Below, piece after piece: positions 1 to 5,175 of a stretch of DNA of 5,187 bases. The notes under the pieces were generated by a model. It worked only from the letters and a program-made list of their open reading frames with translations, had not been told where the DNA came from and did not search any database. Origin of the DNA: an uncultured Synergistia bacterium. Lineage in GTDB: Bacteria; Eremiobacterota; SpSt-956; JAKJGF01. A program made the translations under genes and the position numbers. Position 1 is the first letter of the stretch, and the number at the start of each line of letters is the position of its first letter. Location of the stretch: NCBI GenBank assembly GCA_937888925.1, contig CALARM010001096.1:1-5187 (forward strand), read 5' to 3'.

Positions 1-24
1 GGAAAATGAATAAATTAATTTCAT
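1..24 (-). CDS. 5' end of a further minus-strand gene (partial, runs off the window)
   Basis: Reading leftward, an ATG at 24-22 opens MKLIYSFS and stays open to the window edge. A strong ribosome binding site, AAAGGAAGG (complement of 30-38), sits 5 nt upstream of the ATG. This makes a real start likely even though only eight codons are visible. The Met-Lys start followed by hydrophobic residues would fit a signal peptide or membrane segment, but eight residues are too few to say. The gene lies 67 nt downstream of the methyltransferase stop on the same strand, with no clear terminator between them, so it may be the third gene of that transcript. No function can be assigned. Confidence 0.55.
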
Positions 25-91
25 AAATACCTTCCTTTCTGACATTTAGCATATATTTAAACACTATTTATCCCATGCCGGGAATCTATTT

Positions 92-829
92 TTATCCGAC
101 TTTCCTGGCAATTACGAATAGGCGTCTTGAAAAAATCTTAAAGTCTTCTCCCCGGTCTCCAAGAACCTTTATAACTTCAAAATTATGCCTTTTACACATC
201 TCTATTAATTCATAGGGACAGTACATTCTGTAATCAAATGTTCTTTCTTTCCTTTCTCCTTTTTTATTTATGCAGGTATGGGTAGAACGCATTCTCCCTG
301 TCAGAGGATCGTAATTTTGTTCCTGTAACAGTAATTCATCTCCGGCAAGATGTGTAATAAAGTTCTTCTGGTAATTATTTAACATACCGTCCCTGTTTGC
401 CATATCCATTAGCATCATCCCGCCCGGTTTCAGAGCACCGGAAAAATTTTCCATGGTTTTTTCATTTTCTTCATCGCTGAAATATCCGAAACTCGTGAAG
501 AAATTAACCAGTCTGTCATATTTGTTTTTATGAGGTATGTCTCTCATATCAGCTTTTATTATTTCGAAATCTATGCCTGTTTCTTTCATCAGTTTTTTTG
601 CTTCTTCAATCTGAGGATTGTTATATTCCATGCCTGTAACCTTATAACCCCTTGCGGTAAGTTCCATAGAATGCCGTCCGAATCCGCAGGGTATATCCAG
701 AATAAGACAGTCTTTTGAGATTTCAAGTGCTTTTATTATAAAATCCACATCTTTTGACGTTCTTTCCCTGTCCAGATGGATATAGGTTTTTAGATAGGTT
801 TCATCAAAGAAATCTTCATACCATGCCAT
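92..829 (-). CDS. Class I SAM-dependent methyltransferase, substrate unknown
   Basis: This 245-residue cytoplasmic protein has the Rossmann-fold methyltransferase core (Methyltransf_25-like). Motif I is ILDIPCGFGRHS at residues 43-54, the glycine-rich loop that binds S-adenosylmethionine. The second strand ends in VTGMEY (64-69), where Glu68 is placed to hold the ribose hydroxyls. ADMRDIP (93-99) corresponds to motif II, where the adenine is bound. LKPGGMMLMDM (133-143) is the usual motif after the fourth strand. The C-terminal third (about 155-245) carries the variable beta-rich part that would set the substrate, so the methyl acceptor cannot be named. The N-terminal WYEDFFDETYL is typical of a common bacterial and archaeal subfamily of uncharacterised members. 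The length is normal and no key residue is missing. The ATG at 829 has AAGGAAGAGA (complement of 836-845) just upstream. The gene starts 20 nt after the 490-residue gene ends and is probably co-transcribed with it. Confidence 0.9.
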   Translation of the reverse strand: MAWYEDFFDETYLKTYIHLDRERTSKDVDFIIKALEISKDCLILDIPCGFGRHSMELTARGYKVTGMEYNNPQIEEAKKLMKETGIDFEIIKADMRDIPHKNKYDRLVNFFTSFGYFSDEENEKTMENFSGALKPGGMMLMDMANRDGMLNNYQKNFITHLAGDELLLQEQNYDPLTGRMRSTHTCINKKGERKERTFDYRMYCPYELIEMCKRHNFEVIKVLGDRGEDFKIFSRRLFVIARKVG

Positions 830-849
830 AAATTATCTCTTCCTTTATG

Positions 850-2322
850 TTAATGTAAAAATGGATATAAATGTACAGCAATCGTAGTGGCTATCCAGAG
901 AAACGTAGTAAACCAGTAACAGATTGCCATATTACGACAGTCCTGCAGAGTGTCCTGGCCTGAAAAATGAGTTCGTGACGTACCGCCTACGGTAAAAATC
1001 CACAGTAAAATAGTTATTATTTCTGCCAGTTTCATCCAGTAAATATCAGGTCTGCCCAGGGCCATATCCAGTATAATATTTACAGTATAAGCTATAATCA
1101 GGAGAACCGGCAGTATACAACCGCATCCCATATGATCGATTCTGACTTTAAGAAAAGCCTTTGTCATACCATAGAGGAGTCTATCGCCGGTACTGGCAAA
1201 AGAATAAGACAGAGAAGAAGGTAAATATTTTTTCAAAATTTCATCCAGATAACATCTGCTAAAAAAGTCCCACGAGCGTACCTGCAGGTTTTTTAACATA
1301 TTTATATGAGAATCGTGAAGGGAGGATAAGTTCTCATTCTTCGTTGTGGCCACCCGGTAATGACCGTTAGAGGAAATATCGATAGAGTTTTTATCTATTT
1401 CCTTAAGCACAGGCTCGAGTCCTCCTTTTAAAAGCCTGAGACGATCATCTTCCGAAGCATCTTTTGTCAGATCTTTTAAGATACATTCAAGAAAATCTTT
1501 TTTTGACAGATTGTATAAACCATCCAGCAGGTAAAATCTCATAGGGCTGATTTTATCATATTTATTCAGTCCTTTTCTAATGGCTTCCCGGTAATCACTA
1601 TCTGATTGCTCTGAGAAAAGCTCTATTAACCCTTTCGTTACAAAGGAATCTTCTCCGAAGGGAAGTTCTTCAAAGAGTTTAAGGAAATATGCTTTGTTTC
1701 CTTCGTCTTTTCTTGCCATCAAGATTTGCATAAGTTCTACTACTGCTGTTCCACCGGGTTTTAACTGAATATGAGAGAAGGTAGACCAGAATCTCTGATG
1801 GGCACTGTATGGAACATTATCGTTTTTCTTTGTCAATTCCAGTATTTTTTGATCTATTCTTCCCACAAGTCCATCCCTTATAGAAATGTCATCTCTCTCT
1901 ATAAATTCTTTATAAATACCACTCCTGTCTTCTGCCATTAAAAATATATCCAGTTTCAGATTATCAAGTATTTCAAATAATTCTTCTGTTTTCAATTGTG
2001 AAGCAATCTCTGTGAGAAAATTAATGATTTCATCAGTAGAATAGATTCTGTATCTGAATATTTTCATAATTTTCATCAATTCGGAAAAGTTCAGAGTTTT
2101 ATGGAAAATATTCAGTATATTGGGAATCCTTTTTTTTAATTCCTTTGCCATTGTGTAATGTCCGTCACAGAGAGAAGATAATTCCAGATTGGTTTTGAAG
2201 TCTCTGTTTTCTAACTCCAGTATCTGATTTTCTAGAACTTCTATATTTCTCTCCTCTATGGCTTTATCCAGACGGTCAACCCATTCTTTCCATTCTCCGG
2301 ATGTATTATTTTTTTCACTCAT
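850..2322 (-). CDS. Conserved-type hypothetical protein: large cytoplasmic helical region with a three-helix C-terminal membrane anchor
   Basis: I do not recognise this 490-residue protein. Residues 1 to about 395 are hydrophilic, rich in Glu, Lys, Leu and Ile, with many amphipathic helix-like stretches, as in all-helical repeat or scaffold proteins. No nucleotide-binding or protease motif is visible. Three hydrophobic segments follow, at about 399-420, 429-446 and 466-486. Basic residues before the first (KAFLKVRIDH) suggest that the large N-terminal part faces the cytoplasm. A GCGC cluster (399-402) sits at the start of the first membrane helix. The start is fixed by an in-frame TAG 18 nt upstream, complement of 2338-2340, and ATG at 2322 is the first ATG after it. 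Its Shine-Dalgarno is weak (only a GGA in ATGGATAACC), so translation may be modest. It is the first gene of a minus-strand run, 20 nt ahead of the methyltransferase. It could be a sensor, a scaffold or a membrane-tethered partner of that enzyme; nothing in the sequence decides between these. Confidence 0.8.
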   Translation of the reverse strand: MSEKNNTSGEWKEWVDRLDKAIEERNIEVLENQILELENRDFKTNLELSSLCDGHYTMAKELKKRIPNILNIFHKTLNFSELMKIMKIFRYRIYSTDEIINFLTEIASQLKTEELFEILDNLKLDIFLMAEDRSGIYKEFIERDDISIRDGLVGRIDQKILELTKKNDNVPYSAHQRFWSTFSHIQLKPGGTAVVELMQILMARKDEGNKAYFLKLFEELPFGEDSFVTKGLIELFSEQSDSDYREAIRKGLNKYDKISPMRFYLLDGLYNLSKKDFLECILKDLTKDASEDDRLRLLKGGLEPVLKEIDKNSIDISSNGHYRVATTKNENLSSLHDSHINMLKNLQVRSWDFFSRCYLDEILKKYLPSSLSYSFASTGDRLLYGMTKAFLKVRIDHMGCGCILPVLLIIAYTVNIILDMALGRPDIYWMKLAEIITILLWIFTVGGTSRTHFSGQDTLQDCRNMAICYWFTTFLWIATTIAVHLYPFLH

Positions 2323-2455
2323 AATGGTTATCCATTTCTAAAATTGATGAATTCTTTTACTGAATTTTCTATAATCTCCGGAAAAATCCTTTACTATTTA
2401 GGAGTTGTCAGGAAATAACTACATAATATTTACAGGTTATATCGTGACGCAAGGA

Positions 2456-2486
2456 TACTAATCGTTCTGATAAAATGGTTACTAAT
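2456..2486. repeat. Direct repeat TACTAAT x2, 24-bp period
   Basis: TACTAAT occurs at 2456-2462 and again at 2480-2486, start to start 24 bp apart. The second copy overlaps the left arm of the dyad at 2482-2506. The pair could be binding sites for a regulator of the divergent genes, but the repeats are short and AT-rich, so chance is a real alternative. Confidence 0.35.
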
Positions 2487-2506
2487 TTACCTGGAGCGGT
2501 AATTAG
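2482..2506. repeat. Imperfect dyad CTAATTTACC / GGTAATTAG with 6-nt centre
   Basis: The left arm CTAATTTACC (2482-2491) and right arm GGTAATTAG (2498-2506) are reverse complements except for one extra T in the left arm. The centre is TGGAGC. There is no T-run after it, so a terminator is unlikely. It may be a regulator binding site between the two divergent transcription units, or a hairpin in the long 5' leader of the plus-strand operon if transcription starts upstream of it. Confidence 0.4.
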
Positions 2507-2733
2507 ATTATGCGAGATATGATTAAATGAGAAAAGTTTCTATAATATACGGAACAAAAGAGAGCGATGTGCCAAAATTTTAATTATATAGGAAAATGCT
2601 CTGATTGCGTAGAATAAAGATAAATTGCAAAAGTCTTTTAGATAATGCAATTCACTCCTGCAATAAAGAAATGGAGAGTGCTTTAATGAAATATGGAGGA
2701 AGAAAAGAGAAATAATTAAGAAAGGAGCCATTT

Positions 2734-3267
2734 ATGAACATTAAAGAGAGAATTCTGTCTGGGTTACTTGTTGCCCTGAGTATTTGTCTCGTTTTATCAC
2801 TTATTTTAAATAATGGAGGAAACATTATGGCAAAAACAGAGGAATCTGTGGCGGAAAAAAACAAAGCCATAGTCCAGAAATACTATGAATATTACTCGAA
2901 AGGGGATATAAACGGCATAAGATCCGTTATGGCAGATGATGTGGAATGGACCATTCCCGGACATCATCCCCTTTCTGGTACCAAAAAAGGTGTCGAGGAA
3001 ATAGTCGCTTTTTTCAAAGAACTTCAGAAAAGCAATTTTAAAGCAGAAGTGCTTATTCTGGAGGCAAATGAAAATTATGTTATAGACTGCCACAGAGGCT
3101 GGGGAGAATATAAGGGACGAAAGATTGATATGAACTGGGTTCTTCTATTTAAAATAGAAAAGGGCAAGATAAAAAAGGTTCAGAATTTTGCCGGTGATCA
3201 ACATGAAGCAGATGCTTTCTTCTGGTCTGCTTTCAGGTTGAAACCCATACCGGAAAGATTAAAATAA
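2734..3267 (+). CDS. SnoaL-like (NTF2-fold) protein with N-terminal membrane anchor
   Basis: This 177-residue protein carries one SnoaL-like/NTF2-like domain at about residues 40-165. Family hallmarks are NKAIVQKYYEYYSKGD (43-58), the short helix and strand VMADDVEWTIPGHHPLSGT (65-83), and the C-terminal strands ending NFAGDQHEADAFFW (151-164). The family includes isomerases, cyclases and many small-ligand binders; the reaction here is unknown. Residues 1-28 form a basic start (MNIKER) and a hydrophobic stretch (about 7-25) without a clear signal peptidase site, so a membrane-anchored protein facing outward is likely. A Cys lies at 18, but LSIC is a poor lipobox. ATG at 2734 has AAAGGAG (2721-2727) 6 nt upstream. 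A second ATG at 2827 (Met32) has GGAGGA 6 nt upstream and would give a 146-residue soluble form. It is the first gene of a probable operon with the serpin, which follows after 21 nt. Confidence 0.85.
   Translation: MNIKERILSGLLVALSICLVLSLILNNGGNIMAKTEESVAEKNKAIVQKYYEYYSKGDINGIRSVMADDVEWTIPGHHPLSGTKKGVEEIVAFFKELQKSNFKAEVLILEANENYVIDCHRGWGEYKGRKIDMNWVLLFKIEKGKIKKVQNFAGDQHEADAFFWSAFRLKPIPERLK
2815..2829 (+). promoter_or_regulatory. Internal ribosome binding site and alternative start of the SnoaL-like gene
   Basis: GGAGGA (2815-2820) lies 6 nt before an in-frame ATG (2827-2829), which is residue 32 of the longer product. The site is at least as strong as the one for the upstream ATG at 2734. 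Starting here would remove the hydrophobic anchor and leave a complete, soluble domain beginning MAKTEESVAEKNK, a usual length for this family. Confidence 0.5.
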
Positions 3268-3288
3268 AATAAAAGAGGAGGAGAAGAA

Positions 3289-4635
3289 ATGAAAGTAAAA
3301 TTTATCTGTATTATGTTTATCCTGTATCTTCTCTTTACAGGATGTAATCAGAATTCTCAGGCGACACCTGTGCCTGAAACACAGGTTCCTGCGACAGAAA
3401 CAGCCGGGAAAGAAACCCGGATACCTTCGACAGCAGCGGCAACAGAGGCTCCTGTAATGGAAGTAAGCCAGGTTCCCGTTAAAGACGGGACTTCTGCTCC
3501 CGGTAAAGGTGATATAAAATCTATCAGTAAAAGTTATACAGATTTCGGTTTCAATCTTTTTTCAGAAGTGGAAAAAGAAAATAAAGGGAAAAATATTTTC
3601 ATATCTCCTGCAAGTGTTGCTCTGGCCCTCTCTATGACCGGAAACGGCGCGGAAGGGACTACTGGAGATGCTATGGCAGAAGTCCTTCATGTAAAAGGCA
3701 TGGGCTCTGATGAAGTAAATAGTTTAAATAAACTTTTAATGAAGGAACTGGAAAGATCCGGTTCTAATATAGAACTTTCCATAGCAAACTCCCTGTGGTG
3801 CAAACCTGATATGAAGTTTAAACCTGATTTTATCGGGAAATGCAAAGATTTTTATGGCGCAGAGGTAAGTAACAAATTTGAAGCAAATGCCATAAATGCC
3901 TGGGTAAAAGAGAAAACAAAAGATAAGATAAGTAAGATTATAGATAAAATACCTGAAGAAGCAATACTCTATCTTATAAATGCAATATACTTTAAAGGCA
4001 CCTGGAAAATTGAATTCGATAAGAAAAAAACAGAGGATAAAGATTTTTTCCTTCTTAACGGCAACAAAAAGAAATGCCCTCTTATGAGCCAGAGAGGAGA
4101 TTTCAGCTATTATAAAGGAGATAAATTTCAGGCTGTAAGCCTTCCTTACGGTGACGGAAGTACCGCTATGTATATCTTCCTTCCGGATGAAAAAACAGGT
4201 ATTGCCGAATTTCAAAAAAATCTGACTGAAAAGAACTGGGAAAAATGGATGAATGATTTTGAGGTTAAAGAAGGGGATGTACTTCTTCCCAGGTTTAAAA
4301 TAGAATATGAAACACTCCTCAATGATTCACTCAACGCTCTCGGTATGGGAATCGCATTCGATCAACTGAAGGCAAATTTCAAAAATATGTGTGAATTCTC
4401 AGAGGAAGAAAATGTTTATATAAACAGGGTAATTCATAAAACCTTTGTGGAAGTGAATGAAAAAGGCACAGAGGCTGCTGCTGTCACTGCAGTGGAAATG
4501 GGAGCCTTCACTACTTCCGTTAACCCTGAGCCACCGAAAAGGTTTTATATGCTTGTAGATCATCCCTTTTTCTTTGTCATAAGGGATAATAAAACAGGTC
4601 TTATTTTGTTTATTGGTTCTGTAGTTGAACCGTAA
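3289..4635 (+). CDS. Surface lipoprotein serpin (serine protease inhibitor)
   Basis: This 448-residue protein is a serpin on a lipoprotein tether. Residues 1-18 are a signal peptide ending in FTG-Cys19, a lipobox, so Cys19 should be lipidated and anchor the protein outside the membrane. Residues 20-75 are a Pro/Thr/Ala/Glu-rich linker. The serpin fold runs from about 80 to the end and includes FISPASVALALSMTGNGAEG (104-123), NAIYFKGTWKIEF (231-243), LPRFKIEYE (333-341) and the family signature VDHPFFFVI (423-431). The reactive-centre hinge EKGTEAAAVT (391-400) keeps Gly, Thr and small residues at P15, P14 and P12-P10, as in inhibitory serpins. Counting 17 residues from Glu391 puts P1-P1' at Phe407-Thr408, which suggests chymotrypsin-like target proteases (inferred). 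GAGGAGG (3275-3281) precedes the ATG by 7 nt. The gene lies 21 nt after the SnoaL-like gene and 27 nt before the GlsB-like gene. The target protease is unknown. Confidence 0.95.
   Translation: MKVKFICIMFILYLLFTGCNQNSQATPVPETQVPATETAGKETRIPSTAAATEAPVMEVSQVPVKDGTSAPGKGDIKSISKSYTDFGFNLFSEVEKENKGKNIFISPASVALALSMTGNGAEGTTGDAMAEVLHVKGMGSDEVNSLNKLLMKELERSGSNIELSIANSLWCKPDMKFKPDFIGKCKDFYGAEVSNKFEANAINAWVKEKTKDKISKIIDKIPEEAILYLINAIYFKGTWKIEFDKKKTEDKDFFLLNGNKKKCPLMSQRGDFSYYKGDKFQAVSLPYGDGSTAMYIFLPDEKTGIAEFQKNLTEKNWEKWMNDFEVKEGDVLLPRFKIEYETLLNDSLNALGMGIAFDQLKANFKNMCEFSEEENVYINRVIHKTFVEVNEKGTEAAAVTAVEMGAFTTSVNPEPPKRFYMLVDHPFFFVIRDNKTGLILFIGSVVEP
3366..3490 (+). repeat. Three perfect short hairpins in the serpin linker coding region
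   Basis: Within 125 nt coding for the low-complexity linker there are three perfect inverted repeats. They are ACCTGTG/CACAGGT (3366-3372 with 3380-3386, 7-nt loop), CCGGG/CCCGG (3404-3408 with 3416-3420, 7-nt loop) and TCCCGT/ACGGGA (3474-3479 with 3485-3490, 5-nt loop). None is followed by a T-run. They may fold in the mRNA close behind the start of translation, or they may simply reflect biased linker codons. Confidence 0.45.
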
Positions 4636-4662
4636 GTTATATGAAAAGAAAGAGGTAAAAAA

Positions 4663-4902
4663 ATGAATATAATTTTCTGGATAGTTCTTGGAGCCATTTC
4701 AGGGTGGATAGCAAGCAGGATTATGGGATACAGAAGCTCGGGATGGGTGAAAAATACTTTTCTCGGTATGGTGGGAGCCTTTGTCGGAGGTTTTGTGATG
4801 AACCTTATAGGAGGTGCCGGCATTACGGGATTTAATCTCTACAGTATTTTTGTATCAGTTATAGGAGCCGTAATAACAGTTTATATACTGGGTAGATTTT
4901 GA
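4663..4902 (+). CDS. GlsB/YeaQ/YmgE-family small membrane protein (transglycosylase-associated protein family)
   Basis: This 79-residue, almost wholly hydrophobic protein is typical in length for the family. Three membrane segments are visible: about 3-20 (starting IIFWIVLGAISGWIASRIM), about 31-50 with the glycine-rich GMVGAFVGG (35-43), and about 56-76 (LYSIFVSVIGAVITVYIL). The glycine pattern of the first two helices and the IASRIMG turn are the family signature. Members are described as general stress or envelope stress proteins of the inner membrane; the molecular activity is not established despite the family name. AGAGGT lies 6 nt upstream of the ATG. The gene follows the serpin by 27 nt and is followed by a terminator-like hairpin, so it looks like the last gene of the SnoaL-like/serpin operon. 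Confidence 0.9.
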   Translation: MNIIFWIVLGAISGWIASRIMGYRSSGWVKNTFLGMVGAFVGGFVMNLIGGAGITGFNLYSIFVSVIGAVITVYILGRF

Positions 4903-4903
4903 A

Positions 4904-4972
4904 TTACCGGGCAATGAACTGCTATTGTTACTGTCTCATTGACCATTATTGCTTTCCGGTAAAGGTATTTTT
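4904..4972 (+). terminator. Hairpin terminator candidate after the GlsB-like gene
   Basis: TTACCGG (4904-4910) pairs perfectly with CCGGTAA (4956-4962), and GCAAT (4911-4915) pairs with ATTGC (4948-4952) across a TTT bulge. This gives a stem of about 12 bp, extendable by a G-U and an A-U pair. A run of six T (4968-4973) follows shortly after. The loop is large (about 30 nt) and contains an alternative pairing, CAATGA (4912-4917) with TCATTG (4936-4941). A second small hairpin, GGTAAA (4958-4963) with TTTACC (4971-4976), overlaps the 3' arm. The position 2 nt after the stop codon supports termination of the operon here. The long interrupted stem and the gap before the T-run make it less than textbook. 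Confidence 0.5.
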
Positions 4973-5033
4973 TACCTCATATTAAATTTTGTATTGTATT
5001 ATATCAGAAAAATACATTTTTTTAACTTTTAAG

Positions 5034-5059
5034 TATGATCATATCTGGACTTTTTGTCC
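5034..5059. promoter_or_regulatory. Palindromes at the promoter of the right-edge gene
   Basis: TATGATCATA (5034-5043) is a perfect 10-bp palindrome. Directly after it, GGAC (5047-5050) and GTCC (5056-5059) form an inverted repeat around TTTTT. The second element overlaps the proposed -35 hexamer, a usual place for repressor or activator sites. Both are short, so the operator role is inferred from position only. Confidence 0.3.
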
Positions 5060-5082
5060 TTTTATATAGTAAAATATATATT
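5054..5082 (+). promoter_or_regulatory. Candidate sigma70/sigmaA promoter for the right-edge gene
   Basis: TTGTCC (5054-5059) and TATATT (5077-5082) stand 17 nt apart, matching the consensus hexamers at four and five of six positions. Transcription would start near 5089-5090, giving a leader of about 85 nt before the ATG at 5176. The region is very AT-rich, so -10-like hexamers also occur elsewhere in it (for example TATTAT at 4997-5002, with a less well spaced -35). Confidence 0.45.
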
Positions 5083-5090
5083 GAGCTGAG

Positions 5091-5171
5091 AATGAGCATT
5101 TAATGCCCGGCAATAAGAGTTTGATAGCTCATTTTGACTCATCTCTAAAACTGAAATCAGAAAAGGAGAGA
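5091..5171 (+). promoter_or_regulatory. Structured 5' leader of the right-edge gene
   Basis: AATGAGC (5091-5097) pairs perfectly with GCTCATT (5127-5133) and encloses an odd palindrome, TGCCCGGCA (5104-5112). Further on, TCTCT (5142-5146) can pair with AGAGA (5167-5171), which overlaps the Shine-Dalgarno AGGAG (5164-5168). A small CTG/CAG hairpin sits in between (5151-5160). The arrangement could control translation of the downstream gene. I do not recognise a known riboswitch or T-box in it, and the pairings were found by eye only. Confidence 0.35.
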
Positions 5172-5175
5172 AGCC

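Larger units (their letters stand above)
2323..2733. other. Divergent intergenic region without a convincing gene
   Basis: These 411 nt separate the diverging 490-residue gene (minus) and the SnoaL-like gene (plus). The sequence is very AT-rich, and all open frames in it are short and lack good ribosome binding sites. It must hold the start signals for at least the plus-strand operon, but none stands out. Plus-strand candidates are TTTACA (2429-2434) with GATACT (2454-2459) at a long 19-nt spacing, an extended -10-like TGATAAAAT (2468-2476), and an isolated TATAAT (2541-2546) without a good -35. No strong minus-strand promoter was found by eye. The repeats at 2456-2506 are listed separately. 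Confidence 0.7.

Noticed and set aside
71..83. TCCC-ATGCC-GGGA hairpin followed by a T-rich stretch on the plus strand, as a terminator
   Set aside because: The stem is only 4 bp. On the minus strand, where the genes run, no T-run follows, and no plus-strand gene enters from the left.
530..718. 62-codon plus-strand open frame inside the methyltransferase
   Set aside because: It is antisense to the conserved SAM-binding core, and the product resembles nothing.
2671..2715. 14-residue plus-strand leader peptide ahead of the SnoaL-like gene
   Set aside because: There is no Shine-Dalgarno before its ATG, no run of regulatory codons, and no terminator/antiterminator pair after it.
2540..2870. Two overlapping short minus-strand frames (2540-2731 and 2652-2870) at the start of the SnoaL-like gene
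   Set aside because: They lack good ribosome binding sites and look like the complement of AT-rich spacer and of the signal-anchor coding sequence.
2806..3093. 95-codon open frame on the minus strand opposite the SnoaL-like gene
   Set aside because: It is antisense to a recognised domain, with a Phe-rich, unrecognisable product.
3500..3510. 11-mer CCGGTAAAGGT shared with 4956-4966
   Set aside because: A few exact 11-mers are expected by chance between positions of a window this long, and the two contexts (linker coding and terminator) are unrelated.
3736..4215. 159-codon open frame on the minus strand opposite the serpin
   Set aside because: It lies wholly antisense to a clear serpin domain and encodes a low-complexity, Phe/Ile/Cys-rich product, as expected for the complement of Lys/Glu-rich coding sequence.
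4485..4494. Perfect palindrome CACTGCAGTG inside the reactive-loop codons
   Set aside because: The codons are explained by the conserved hinge residues and no regulatory context supports a site here.
4560..4823. 87-codon minus-strand open frame across the serpin end and GlsB-like gene
   Set aside because: It overlaps two well-supported plus-strand genes and shows no family features.
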